The translations under genes were made by a program, and so were the position numbers. 53,716 bases of DNA from Azospirillum sp. Lineage in GTDB: Bacteria > Pseudomonadota > Alphaproteobacteria > Azospirillales > Azospirillaceae. Below, piece by piece: positions 1 through 8,518 of the stretch (position 1 is the first letter of the stretch; every line of letters starts with the position of its first letter). The notes under the pieces are model-generated. The model saw only the letters and a list, made by a program, of their open reading frames with translations, was not told where the DNA came from and did not search any database. The stretch lies in NCBI GenBank assembly GCA_027486405.1, contig JAIXPD010000093.1:1-53716 (forward strand), in the 5' to 3' direction.

Positions 1-2
1 CC

Positions 3-110
3 ATGCTGGGCATCGCCAATCTCTTCGGCAACCCACTCCCCGCCGTCCGCATGGCCTGCGCTGAAGATCGCTGTGCAACCATTGCAACCGTCAAGAACGG
101 CTTTCTTTGA
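3..110 (+). CDS. Possible 3' end of an upstream gene, or a small ORF
   Basis: An open frame runs from the left edge (first ATG at position 3) to a TGA at 108-110, giving 35 visible codons. The translation contains three cysteines and ends ATVKNGFL. The window starts here, so I cannot tell whether this is the C-terminus of a longer protein or a chance frame. No family is recognisable and no ribosome binding site is visible. It lies upstream of and in the same direction as fliN. Confidence 0.2.
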   Translation: MLGIANLFGNPLPAVRMACAEDRCATIATVKNGFL

Positions 111-227
111 ATGGCCCTGCCGCAAGACCGATGGCGCGTTGCCCCGCGTGCGGCATCGGGTGTAGAATCAAGGGTGAACGTCGCTCGCGATCCACCACGC
201 GACCCACGCGGCAAAGGAGCAACCGGC

Positions 228-530
228 ATGGCGAACATCGACGATCTTCTGGGCGCACCCGATCCCAGCGACGGCGATCCCTCCACCTTCGCCATCGGCG
301 ACGCGCCGGTGGAGATCAAGGTGGTGATCGGAACCGCGATGCTGCGCGTGCGCGATCTGCTGAAGCTGGGCCGTGGTGCCGTCGTGGAGCTGGACCGCGA
401 GTTGAAGGACCCGACGGACATCTATGTGGAAGGGGTTCTGGTGGCCCGTGGCGAGGTGGCGATCATCGACGACAAGATCGGCGTCACCCTGACCGATTTC
501 ATCAAGTCGAGCCGCGAGTGGAAGCGGTGA
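228..530 (+). CDS. fliN: Flagellar motor switch protein FliN
   Basis: This 100-residue protein matches the FliN/FliM C-terminal (SpoA) fold, from about residue 25 to 95. The typical core reads VEIKVVIGTAMLRVRDLLKLG, followed by a glycine-rich turn and the closing VTLTDFI strand. FliN forms the lower C-ring of the flagellar basal body, where it works with FliM and FliG in torque generation and switching. I chose ATG 228 because AAGGAG lies about nine bases upstream; the same frame opens at 111 but the extra 39 residues are arginine-rich and unlike FliN. No other flagellar gene is visible. Length is at the short end for the family. Confidence 0.85.
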   Translation: MANIDDLLGAPDPSDGDPSTFAIGDAPVEIKVVIGTAMLRVRDLLKLGRGAVVELDRELKDPTDIYVEGVLVARGEVAIIDDKIGVTLTDFIKSSREWKR

Positions 531-585
531 CGCGATAAAGCGTGCGCCGCTGCGCAAAGAGCGCTAGAAGAAACCGGGATTCCAA

Positions 586-612
586 GGATCTGCCGGGCTG
601 TCCGGCGGATCC
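586..612 (+). other. Hairpin between fliN and gatB
   Basis: GGATCTGCCGG (586-596) and CCGGCGGATCC (602-612) form an 11-bp stem with one T-G wobble and a 5-nt loop, ending 27 bases before the gatB start. There is no following T-run, so it is either a weak terminator for fliN or a leader hairpin for gatB. Confidence 0.4.
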
Positions 613-639
613 ACAGCGTGAACGTCGAAGAGCGGAACG

Positions 640-2091
640 ATGTCGTACATCCAGGGTGAAACGGGCGAATGGGAAATCGTGATCGGGCTTGAGGTTCACG
701 CCCAGGTGATTTCAAACGCGAAGCTGTTTTCCGGTTCGGCCACCGATTTCGGCGCGGCACCGAACAGCCAGGTCAGCTTCGTCGACGCCGCGTTTCCCGG
801 CATGCTGCCGGTCATCAACGAACGCTGCATCGAACAGGCGGTGCGCACCGGCCTGGGGCTGAAGGCGCAGATCAACCTGCATTCGGTGTTCGACCGGAAG
901 AATTATTTCTACGCCGACCTGCCGCAGGGCTACCAGATCAGCCAATTTCTCCAGCCCATCGTCGGCAAGGGTGAAATCGTGCTGGACCTGCCGGATGGGA
1001 CCAGCCGCACCGTCGGCATCACCCGCCTGCATCTGGAACAGGACGCGGGCAAGTCGCTGCACGACCAGCACCCGGCCAAGACCTACATCGACCTCAACCG
1101 CTCCGGCGTGGCGTTGATGGAAATCGTGTCGGAACCCGACATGCGGACCTCGGAGGAAGCCGGGGCGTATCTGCGCAAGCTGCGCTCCATCCTGCGTTAC
1201 CTCGAGACCTGCGACGGCAACATGGAGGAAGGCTCCATGCGCTGCGACGTCAACGTGTCGGTGCGCAAGCCGGGCGATGCCTTTGGCACGCGGTGCGAGA
1301 TCAAGAACGTCAACTCCATCCGCTTCGTCATGGCCGCCATCGAGTATGAGGCGCGCCGTCAGATCGAGGTGATCGAGGAAGGCGGGACGATCAAGCAGGA
1401 AACCCGGCTGTGGGACACGACGAAGTTCGTCACCCGTTCCATGCGCTCCAAGGAAGAGGCGCACGACTACCGTTATTTCCCGGATCCCGACCTGCTGCCG
1501 CTGGAACTGGACGCCGATTGGGTCGAGGCGATCAAGCAGACCCTGCCGGAACTGCCCGACGACAAGAAGGCCCGCTTCATCGAGGATTACAAGCTGTCGG
1601 TCTATGACGCCGGCGTGCTGGTGTCCGAACGGGCCAAGGCCGATTACTTCGAAACCGTGGCCAAGGGCCGCGATCCCAAGCTGGCCTCCAACTGGGTCAC
1701 GGGCGAGCTGTTCGGCTATCTGAACAAGGCGGGCAAGGAGATCGAGGACAGCCCGGTCAGCGCCGAAAACCTCGGTGGCCTGATCGATCTGATCGCCGAC
1801 AACACCATCTCCGGCCGAATCGCCAAGGAGGTGTTCGACACGATGTTCGAAACCGGCGACAAGGCCGCCGACATCGTGGAAAAGAAGGGGCTGCGCCAAG
1901 TCACCGACACCAGCGCCATCGAATCGGCCATCGACGCGGTGATGACCGCCAACGCCGACAAGGTTGCGGAGTTCCGGGGTGGCAAGGACAAGCTGTTCGG
2001 TTTCTTCGTCGGTCAGGTGATGAAGGCGACCCAGGGCAAGGCCAACCCGGCCATGGTCAACGACATCCTGACCGCCAAGCTGAAGGGCTAA
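640..2091 (+). CDS. gatB: Asp-tRNA(Asn)/Glu-tRNA(Gln) amidotransferase subunit B
   Basis: The 483-residue product is a full-length GatB. The GLEVHAQ signature is near residue 16, the YFYADLPQGYQISQ segment near 90, and a YqeY-like tRNA-binding tail covers roughly residues 335-483. GatCAB converts Glu-tRNA(Gln) and Asp-tRNA(Asn) to the cognate amidated forms in the cytoplasm; GatB holds the kinase and tRNA-binding activities. gatA and gatC are not next to it, so the subunits are encoded at least partly elsewhere. The gene ends in a strong terminator and appears to be its own transcription unit. Confidence 0.98.
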   Translation: MSYIQGETGEWEIVIGLEVHAQVISNAKLFSGSATDFGAAPNSQVSFVDAAFPGMLPVINERCIEQAVRTGLGLKAQINLHSVFDRKNYFYADLPQGYQISQFLQPIVGKGEIVLDLPDGTSRTVGITRLHLEQDAGKSLHDQHPAKTYIDLNRSGVALMEIVSEPDMRTSEEAGAYLRKLRSILRYLETCDGNMEEGSMRCDVNVSVRKPGDAFGTRCEIKNVNSIRFVMAAIEYEARRQIEVIEEGGTIKQETRLWDTTKFVTRSMRSKEEAHDYRYFPDPDLLPLELDADWVEAIKQTLPELPDDKKARFIEDYKLSVYDAGVLVSERAKADYFETVAKGRDPKLASNWVTGELFGYLNKAGKEIEDSPVSAENLGGLIDLIADNTISGRIAKEVFDTMFETGDKAADIVEKKGLRQVTDTSAIESAIDAVMTANADKVAEFRGGKDKLFGFFVGQVMKATQGKANPAMVNDILTAKLKG

Positions 2092-2128
2092 GCCCCGTCC
2101 GCCAACGCGGATCACCGGTTGAGACCAC

Positions 2129-2164
2129 AAAAAGCCTCTCTCCCCGCGAGAGAGGCTTTTTTTG
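2129..2164 (+). terminator. Rho-independent terminator after gatB
   Basis: AAAAAGCCTCTCT and AGAGAGGCTTTTTTT flank a CCCCGCG loop, giving a perfect stem followed by a run of seven T. The arms also carry A/T tails, so it could act in both directions. The next gene starts about 80 bp downstream. Confidence 0.9.
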
Positions 2165-2245
2165 TGCGGGGCGCGTCCACTTGCGGTGACACCGGACTTG
2201 GAATTTCCCGGCGGGTCCGGCCACAATCAAAACCATGGAGGGTCC

Positions 2246-3991
2246 ATGGTGATCGAATCCGTGATCGTTGCGCTGTTGGCTGGGGTGGCCGCCGGGGGAG
2301 TGGGGCTTGTGATCGGCCTGCGGCTGGCGCGGCGGCCGGACGCGGCGCGTGCCGCGAACCCGGTTGCGGCACCGCCCACCGCCGCCGATCATCACGGCGT
2401 TGGCGAACGATTGGAAATGGCGCTGGACGCGACCGGGGCCGCCGCCTGGGACGCCGATCTGGTCAACGGCCGCTGTTGGTGGTCCGACACCTTTCCCCGC
2501 ATGCTGGGCTTTCAGGACATCCCGGCGATGCCGCCGGATTTCTGGGACGTCCGTCTGCACCCGGAGGACCGCGAACGGGTGCTGGCGCAAATCGCCTCGC
2601 ATCTGGCCGGGGAAAGCATCAGCTATGTCTACGAATACCGGCTGCGGCACGAGCAGGGCGGTTGGGTGTGGATCGCGGCGCGGGGCCGGGCGACCTGCGA
2701 TTCGACGGGCCGTCCGGTGCGTTACGCCGGAATCATGACCGACATCACCGAAGCGCGCCGGCAAGAGGAGCGGTTGCGCGCCAGCGAAGAGCGCCTGTTG
2801 AAAATCATGGAAACCGCGCCGATCGCGCTGAACGTCACCACCCGCGATGGGCGGTGGCTGTTCTGCAACGGTCAGTCGAGTCGCCTGATGGGGCGTCCTC
2901 GGGCGGAGTTGATGAACACCCATGTTCCGTCTCTCTACGCCGATCCTGCCGACCGTCAGGCGTTGCTGGAACGATTCGACCGGGAGGGGCCGTTCCGCGA
3001 CGCGGAAATTCGCTTCCGCAAGCCGGATGGAACCGTCGTCTGGGCGCTGTCGTCCTGGAGCGTCATTGATTTCGACGGGGAATCGGCGCTGCTGACCTGG
3101 CTTTACGACATCACCGACCGCAAGACCGCCGAATCGGCGCTGATCCGCGCGCGGGAGGAGGCCGAACAGGCGTTGAGCAATCTGCGGGAGGCGCAGGAGA
3201 GTCTGATCCAGGCGGAAACCATGGCCTCGCTCGGCCAATTGGTGGCCGGTGTCGCCCACGAGATCAACACCCCCATCGGCATCGGCTTGACCGCCGCCAG
3301 TCACATCGGCGAGCAGGCCGAGCGTCTGCGCGACATCTTTGCCCAAGGGCAATTGCGCAAGTCCGAGTTTGTCGAGTTTCTGGGCGAATTGTCCGAAAGC
3401 GCGCGTCTGCTGATGAGCAACATCGACCGGGCGGCGGCGCTGGTGCAGAGCTTCAAACAGGTGGCGGTCGATCAATCCTCGGGCGAACGTCGGGTGTTCG
3501 AACTGGGCGGTTACGTCGCCGAAGTGCTGTTTTCGCTGCGCCCACGGCTGAAACGCACGCGGTTGACGGTGGACGTCGATTGCGCCGACGGCATCATGAT
3601 GGACAGCTACCCCGGCGCGCTCAGCCAGGTGCTGACCAATCTGGTCATCAACGCCATCGTTCACGCCTATGGCGACGGGACCACCGGCCTCATTCGCATC
3701 GTCGCCAGGTTGGAAACGGCGGAGCGGGTGCGGCTGGAGTTCACCGACGACGGCGTCGGCATTCCGGCGGAGCATCTGCCCAAGGTGTTCGAGCCGTTTT
3801 TCACGACCAAGCGCGGGCAGGGCGGTTCCGGCCTGGGCCTGCACATCGTGTTCAACACGGTGACGGGGCTGCTGGGAGGGACGGTTGTGGTGCAATCCCA
3901 GCCGGGCCAGGGCACGCGCTTCATCATCCGGTTGCCCCGGGAAGCGCCGTCCGTCGCCCAGGCCCTGATGGCCAGCGCGACGGTCGGGTGA
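2246..3991 (+). CDS. Membrane-anchored PAS-PAS sensor histidine kinase
   Basis: The 581-residue protein has an N-terminal hydrophobic helix (about 3-25), a PAS/PAC module at about 55-172, a second PAS at about 185-300 and a coiled-coil linker. The phosphoacceptor H-box has VAHEINTPIG with His-338. The HATPase domain shows an N-box (NLVINAIVHA), G1 (DDGVGIP), F-box (FEPFFTTK) and G2 (GSGLGLHIV). The HExN form of the H-box is typical of HPK4-like kinases. ATG 2246 has GGAGGGT directly upstream. No receiver domain or response regulator gene is adjacent, so the output partner is unknown. The signal is probably sensed by the PAS domains in the cytoplasm. Confidence 0.93.
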   Translation: MVIESVIVALLAGVAAGGVGLVIGLRLARRPDAARAANPVAAPPTAADHHGVGERLEMALDATGAAAWDADLVNGRCWWSDTFPRMLGFQDIPAMPPDFWDVRLHPEDRERVLAQIASHLAGESISYVYEYRLRHEQGGWVWIAARGRATCDSTGRPVRYAGIMTDITEARRQEERLRASEERLLKIMETAPIALNVTTRDGRWLFCNGQSSRLMGRPRAELMNTHVPSLYADPADRQALLERFDREGPFRDAEIRFRKPDGTVVWALSSWSVIDFDGESALLTWLYDITDRKTAESALIRAREEAEQALSNLREAQESLIQAETMASLGQLVAGVAHEINTPIGIGLTAASHIGEQAERLRDIFAQGQLRKSEFVEFLGELSESARLLMSNIDRAAALVQSFKQVAVDQSSGERRVFELGGYVAEVLFSLRPRLKRTRLTVDVDCADGIMMDSYPGALSQVLTNLVINAIVHAYGDGTTGLIRIVARLETAERVRLEFTDDGVGIPAEHLPKVFEPFFTTKRGQGGSGLGLHIVFNTVTGLLGGTVVVQSQPGQGTRFIIRLPREAPSVAQALMASATVG

Positions 3992-4024
3992 GCGGCCTGC
4001 GGTGGGATGGGGGACTGCGGCCGA

Positions 4025-4261
4025 TCAGGCCGCGTGCAATTCGTGCAATTGAAGATGCTTGGGCCGACGGCCCCGGCGCTTGGGGGCCGCAAAGGCGGTC
4101 ATGCTGCCGTTCTCGCCGCGCAGTTCGGCGGCCAGTTCCTGCACGCAGCGCATCAGAAGCTCTTTTTCCCGCAGATCCTCGCGGTCGGTGATCTCCAGGC
4201 AACTCAGTTTGATTTCCACCAGATCGATCAGCGTTTCGGCGCAACGGCGTGACAGGGTCAT
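4025..4261 (-). CDS. Small hypothetical protein with basic RGRRPK tail
   Basis: This 78-residue protein has a charged, predicted helical body (ETLIDLVEIKLSCLEITDREDL and following) and a short basic RGRRPKHLQL segment near the C-terminus that resembles an AT-hook-like patch. The start at 4261 is supported by GGAGGA seven bases upstream; an in-frame ATG at 4294 lacks this. It converges with the histidine kinase on the other strand. I do not recognise the family; the basic tail would fit nucleic-acid binding, but that is inference only. Confidence 0.65.
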   Translation of the reverse strand: MTLSRRCAETLIDLVEIKLSCLEITDREDLREKELLMRCVQELAAELRGENGSMTAFAAPKRRGRRPKHLQLHELHAA

Positions 4262-4487
4262 GATGGCGTCCTCCGCAGGGGGTGAGGGCATCACCGGGGT
4301 GGTTTGCTGCTCATGGAAAAAGCCTAACCCGATTCCGTTAAAAAGTACCTAAAATTTTATACAGATTTAGCGCTCTTTGTTCTCTGATGCGGCCGTGCAA
4401 GTTTCTTCGCGCAAAGCGTTGACAAGGGGGGGCTGGGTCGTTAGAAACACGCCCACGCCAGCGGCACCGCAAGATGCCGCACTGGAC

Positions 4488-4579
4488 GGAGGGGTGGCCG
4501 AGCGGCTGAAGGCAACGGTTTGCTAAACCGTCATACGGGTTAAACCGTATCGTGGGTTCGAATCCCATCCCCTCCGCCA
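4488..4579 (+). tRNA. tRNA-Ser(GCU)
   Basis: A class II tRNA with acceptor stem GGAGGGG/CCCCTCC, discriminator G and encoded CCA. The anticodon loop TTGCTAA (anticodon GCT at 4522-4524) sits between ACGGT and ACCGT. A long variable arm (CATACGGGTTAAACCGTATC) and the T-loop TTCGAAT are present. It reads AGC and AGU serine codons. Confidence 0.97.
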
Positions 4580-4668
4580 TCATCCGGAAACGCTTGCGGT
4601 GTCAAGTGCATCCGGGAAACACGCAAAATCTGGTGATTGGGCGGCTGAAACCGAAAGGTTTTTTGCCG

Positions 4669-6915
4669 CTACTCGCCGTTTGTGAATCGGCTTGCCGGGA
4701 ACAGAAGCAGGACCGAGGTCCCGCGCCCCGGCTCGCTGCGCAATCGCGCGTGTCCGCCATGGGCCTCGACCAGCGCCTTGGTGATCGCCAAACCCAAGCC
4801 GACGCCGCCCGCGCCGCTGATGTGGGCGTTGCCCGCCTGGCCGAAGGGTTCCCACACCTTGTCCAGGTCGGCGGCGGGAATGCCGGTTCCGGTGTCGTGA
4901 ACGGCGAACAGCAGACCCGGTGTGGCGGAGTCGCGCTCGGTCGCGCGGCGGGCTTCCAAACGCACCTGACCGCCGGAGGGCGTGAATTTGATGGCGTTGG
5001 CCCCCACATTCACCAGAATCTGAACAACCCGCCGGGCGTCGCAGCGCAGATCCGGCAACCCATCGTCCATGGTCAGGCTCAGCGCGACACCGGCGGCCGC
5101 CGCGCGGGTGGCCAGCAACTCGCTGGACCGGGCCAGCAGATCGGCCACCGCGACGACCTCCTCAAACAGCTCGACCACGCCCAGCTCGATCCGGGAAATC
5201 TCCAGAATCTCGTCGGTGATGTTCAGCAGATGCTGGCCCGCGTTGTGGATGGCGTCGATGTATCCGGCGTAACGCTCGTTGCCGATCGGGCCGAACAGGC
5301 CGCGCTGGATCACCTCCGAATAACCCAGAACCGCGTTCAGCGGGGTGCGCAGCTCGTGGCTCATCACCGCGAGGAACTGGGTTTTGGAGCGGTTGGCGGC
5401 CTCGGCCAATTGCTTGGCGCTCAACAGCTCGGCCTCGGTGCGCTTGAAGCGGGTGATTTCGCGGCCTTCCGCGATCAGGAAGCTGACCGCCCCGCTGGCG
5501 TCGTGCATCGGGCGCAGGCTGAAATCCACATGGATGGGCGGGCGGTCCTGCGGGCGGTGCACGGTTTCAAAACGGATGGCTTCGCCAGCCGCCGCCCGCA
5601 ACAGCCCGGCGCGCAGCAGGTCGATGTCGGTGGAGTTGCGCCACCATGGGGTGTCCCAAAAGGGGCGGCCGAAGACGGCGGCGGCCTCGACCCGGGCGTA
5701 GCGCAGCGCGGCGTCGTTGGCCTCGATCAACACGCCGTCGGGCGTCAGCAATCCCATGAAATCGCTGTCGCTGTTGATGATGGCGTGAAAGCGCCGCTCG
5801 CGTTCGTGCAGGGCGCGGGCGTGGTCGTGCTGCTCGGTGACGTCGGTCAGCACCCCTTCCATCCGCCCGGGGCCGCTGCGCCAACCGTTCAGCATCACCC
5901 AGCGTTCCCCGGTCGCGGTGGGCAAACGGAAGGTCAGCGGTGCTGCGTGGGACTCGGGCGTGTCGGGATCATGGCCCTCGGGGCAGGCGATGGCCCAGGC
6001 GCGCAGGGCCGGGCCATCGTCGGGGTGGGCAAGGTCGAGCAGGCCGGTGGATGGATCGCGCAACCGGCCGCGCTCCAACCCCAGCCGGGTGAGGTTGCCC
6101 GCCGCGTACTCGATCGGCATCCGGCCATCGACCCGCCATCCCAAGCCGATGACCGGGCTGCGGGCGATCATCGCCACCAACCGCAGCCGCTCCTGTTCGG
6201 CCACGCGGCGTTGCGTGGTGTCGCGCCCCACCGCCTGCACGGCGGTCAACCGACCGGTGGCGTCGAACACGGCGTAGCGCCGCCAACTGAACCAGCGGTC
6301 GGGGGTGGCCGGGCCGGTCGGCCAGGATTCTTCGACGGCGGAGGTGGGGGCGGCGGGGCTGGCCTGGGCGACGAAGGCGGCCATGGACGCGGCGGATTGC
6401 GGCGGCATCAGATCGCGCAAATCGCGGTCGATCAGGTCGCGGGGTGGTTCGTCGAACAGGGCGGCGAATTCACGGTTGACCAGGGTCACGCGGAAATCAG
6501 GACCCACGCGCAGGATGGCTTCGGATTGATCGTCGATGGCCGTGCGGAATTTGTCGCGGCTGGAGAACACCTTGCAGATGACGCAATGCTCGTCGGCCAC
6601 ATCGCTCAACCACAGCAACCGCATTCCGTCGGGCAGGGGCGACAGGGTGTAGGGCAGGCCGCGCTTGTCCTCCATCGCGCGCAGAAAGGCGACGCCGCTG
6701 CGCGCGGACCCCGCGATGGCGGTGGCCCAATCGCCGCCGTCGATGGTCAGAACCGCATCGATTCCCTGGCCGGGCAGGCCGTCGACCGCATGGCCGACCA
6801 GCGCGGCAAAGGCGGCGTTGGCCGTGACGATCACCCCGTCACCGTCCACCACGCAGGTGGGGGCCGGGGTGGCGGTGAAGACCGCGCGCCAATCGATGCT
6901 TTCGGCACGCCCCAT
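4669..6915 (-). CDS. Soluble multi-PAS sensor histidine kinase
   Basis: The 748-residue protein carries four PAS-like modules, at about 12-75, 140-210, 265-380 and 395-505. A classical HisKA domain follows with VMSHELRTPLNA, His-520. The HATPase domain shows NVGANAIKFTP, DTGTGIP and GGVGLGLAI motifs. No transmembrane helix is evident, so it probably senses cytoplasmic signals. The frame opens at 7065, but the first 50 residues are unlike a PAS leader; ATG 6915 follows a G-rich Shine-Dalgarno and gives MGRAESIDW directly before PAS1. It converges on tRNA-Ser. No cognate regulator is adjacent. Confidence 0.92.
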   Translation of the reverse strand: MGRAESIDWRAVFTATPAPTCVVDGDGVIVTANAAFAALVGHAVDGLPGQGIDAVLTIDGGDWATAIAGSARSGVAFLRAMEDKRGLPYTLSPLPDGMRLLWLSDVADEHCVICKVFSSRDKFRTAIDDQSEAILRVGPDFRVTLVNREFAALFDEPPRDLIDRDLRDLMPPQSAASMAAFVAQASPAAPTSAVEESWPTGPATPDRWFSWRRYAVFDATGRLTAVQAVGRDTTQRRVAEQERLRLVAMIARSPVIGLGWRVDGRMPIEYAAGNLTRLGLERGRLRDPSTGLLDLAHPDDGPALRAWAIACPEGHDPDTPESHAAPLTFRLPTATGERWVMLNGWRSGPGRMEGVLTDVTEQHDHARALHERERRFHAIINSDSDFMGLLTPDGVLIEANDAALRYARVEAAAVFGRPFWDTPWWRNSTDIDLLRAGLLRAAAGEAIRFETVHRPQDRPPIHVDFSLRPMHDASGAVSFLIAEGREITRFKRTEAELLSAKQLAEAANRSKTQFLAVMSHELRTPLNAVLGYSEVIQRGLFGPIGNERYAGYIDAIHNAGQHLLNITDEILEISRIELGVVELFEEVVAVADLLARSSELLATRAAAAGVALSLTMDDGLPDLRCDARRVVQILVNVGANAIKFTPSGGQVRLEARRATERDSATPGLLFAVHDTGTGIPAADLDKVWEPFGQAGNAHISGAGGVGLGLAITKALVEAHGGHARLRSEPGRGTSVLLLFPASRFTNGE

Positions 6916-7189
6916 GACCACCCCCTGACCGCGTTGTCCTTCGCCGCAGAGTGACCGGCCGTCACAGCGGTGATGATGGGCTGAAACGCCAACGGACTCC
7001 ATCGAAAAGCCGATGGCGTTCGGCCGCACCGCAGAGGCGGCGACGAGCGGGGCGGAATGCCGCACCCGGCGGCCGTCCCCTCATGGCTGCATCCCGCTGA
7101 GTGCCATGTTCGTCAGAGGGTTGGCGGGTTAAGCTTCGTCGGACGCACAAACCGTGACAACGGACCCAAAAACCGGGAGGATGACGACC

Positions 7190-7996
7190 ATGAGTGCCGC
7201 TCTGCCACGTCACGACGCCGATTTCCCGCTGGTGCTGCGCGAGGACCGCGACGGCGTCACCACGCTGACGCTGAACCGACCCAAGGCGCGCAACGCCCTG
7301 TCGGTGGGGTTGATGGCCGCCCTGCAAAACGCGCTGGAGGCCATTCACGACGACCCGTCGGTGCGGGTGGTGATCCTGACCGGGGCCGGTTCGGCCTTTT
7401 GCGCCGGGCATGATCTGAAGGAGATGCGGGCGACTCCGACGCGGGCGGCGTATGACGCCCTGTTCGCCCAATGCGCGAAACTGATGCTGACGATCACCCG
7501 CATCCGCCAGCCGGTGATCGCCAAGGTGCACGGCATCGCCACCGCCGCCGGCTGCCAACTGGTGGCGACCTGCGATTTGGCTTATTGCTCCGATCTGGCA
7601 CGCTTTGCCACGCCGGGGGTGAACATCGGGCTGTTCTGCTCCACCCCGATGGTGGCGTTGACCCGCGCGGTGGGGCGCAAGGCGGCGATGGAAATGCTGC
7701 TGCTGGGCGATCTGATCGACGCCGGGGACGCCGAGAGCATCGGTCTGGTCAACCGGGTGACGCCCGCCGACCAGTTGGACGAGGTGGTGGCCGGAATCGC
7801 GGAGAAGATCGCCTCGAAATCGCCGCTGACGCTTGCCATCGGCAAGGAGGCCTTTTACCGCCAGATCGATTTGGATGTGGAGGCGGCTTACGCCCACACC
7901 GCCCAGGTGATGGCGCAGAACATGATGGCGCGCGACGCCGCCGAGGGCATCGACGCCTTCATCGGCAAGCGCGAGCCGGTGTGGTGCGGCCAATGA
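7190..7996 (+). CDS. Enoyl-CoA hydratase/isomerase (crotonase) family protein
   Basis: The 268-residue product shows the crotonase fold: LTLNRPKARNALS near the N-terminus, the oxyanion-hole segments SAFCAGHDLKEM and GIATAAGCQL, and the C-terminal MMARDAAEGIDAFI helix. Where classical hydratases carry a catalytic glutamate and PGxGG loop, this protein has TPGVNIGLFCSTP. It therefore resembles the ECHDC3-like branch, whose reaction is less certain. ATG 7190 is preferred because GGGAGG lies about ten bases upstream; ATGs at 7154 and 7181 are in frame. Its stop overlaps the next start (ATGA), so the two genes are translationally coupled. Confidence 0.93.
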   Translation: MSAALPRHDADFPLVLREDRDGVTTLTLNRPKARNALSVGLMAALQNALEAIHDDPSVRVVILTGAGSAFCAGHDLKEMRATPTRAAYDALFAQCAKLMLTITRIRQPVIAKVHGIATAAGCQLVATCDLAYCSDLARFATPGVNIGLFCSTPMVALTRAVGRKAAMEMLLLGDLIDAGDAESIGLVNRVTPADQLDEVVAGIAEKIASKSPLTLAIGKEAFYRQIDLDVEAAYAHTAQVMAQNMMARDAAEGIDAFIGKREPVWCGQ

Positions 7997-8508
7997 CCCA
8001 GACGATCGATCACGACGACTACAGCGACGCGTTCCTGCGCGGCGTGCTGGACCGCGTCAAGACCATCGCCATCGTCGGGGCCAGCGCCGATCCGGTGAAG
8101 GCCAGCTTCTATGTGCTGAAATACCTGCGCGACAACGGTTATCGGGTGTTTCCGATCAACCCGAAATTGGCCGGTCAAACCATTCTGGACGAAACGGTGT
8201 ATGGCTCGCTGGCCGATCTGCCGGAGCCGCCGGACATGGTGGACATCTTCCGCAACTCCGCCGCCGCCGGGGGCGTGACCGACGAGGCCATCGCCGTCGG
8301 CGCGAGTGTGGTGTGGATGCAATTGAGCGTGCGCAACGACGAGGCCGCCGCGCGGGCCGAGGCCGCCGGGCTGACGGTGGTGATGAACCGCTGTCCGAAA
8401 ATGGAAATTCAGCGTCTGTACGGCGAAATCGGCCGGATCGGCGTCAATTCCAACATCATCCAGTCGAAAAAGCAGCCGTTGAAGAAGTTTTTCAAAAAAC
8501 TGATCTGA
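7993..8508 (+). CDS. CoA-binding Rossmann-fold protein (YccU type)
   Basis: The 171-residue protein has the CoA_binding Rossmann motif IAIVGASADPVKASF near residue 24 and the conserved CPKMEIQRL segment near the C-terminus. It belongs to the YccU-like family of small CoA-binding proteins, homologous to the nucleotide-binding domain of succinyl-CoA synthetase; the physiological role is unknown. It overlaps the crotonase gene by four bases and is followed after ten bases by metY, so these three genes probably form one operon linking acyl-CoA and sulfur metabolism. The C-terminus is lysine-rich (KKQPLKKFFKKLI). Confidence 0.9.
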   Translation: MTQTIDHDDYSDAFLRGVLDRVKTIAIVGASADPVKASFYVLKYLRDNGYRVFPINPKLAGQTILDETVYGSLADLPEPPDMVDIFRNSAAAGGVTDEAIAVGASVVWMQLSVRNDEAAARAEAAGLTVVMNRCPKMEIQRLYGEIGRIGVNSNIIQSKKQPLKKFFKKLI

Positions 8509-8518
8509 GGGAACCGCC

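Noticed and set aside
2057..3895. Long minus-strand frame opposite the first histidine kinase
   Set aside because: It is an antisense shadow that even reads through the gatB terminator; the composition is His/Arg/Gln-rich without domains.
4552..6954. 800-residue plus-strand open frame opposite the four-PAS kinase
   Set aside because: It is a shadow of the minus-strand kinase gene; the translation is Gly/Gln/His-rich with no motifs, and it runs back through tRNA-Ser.
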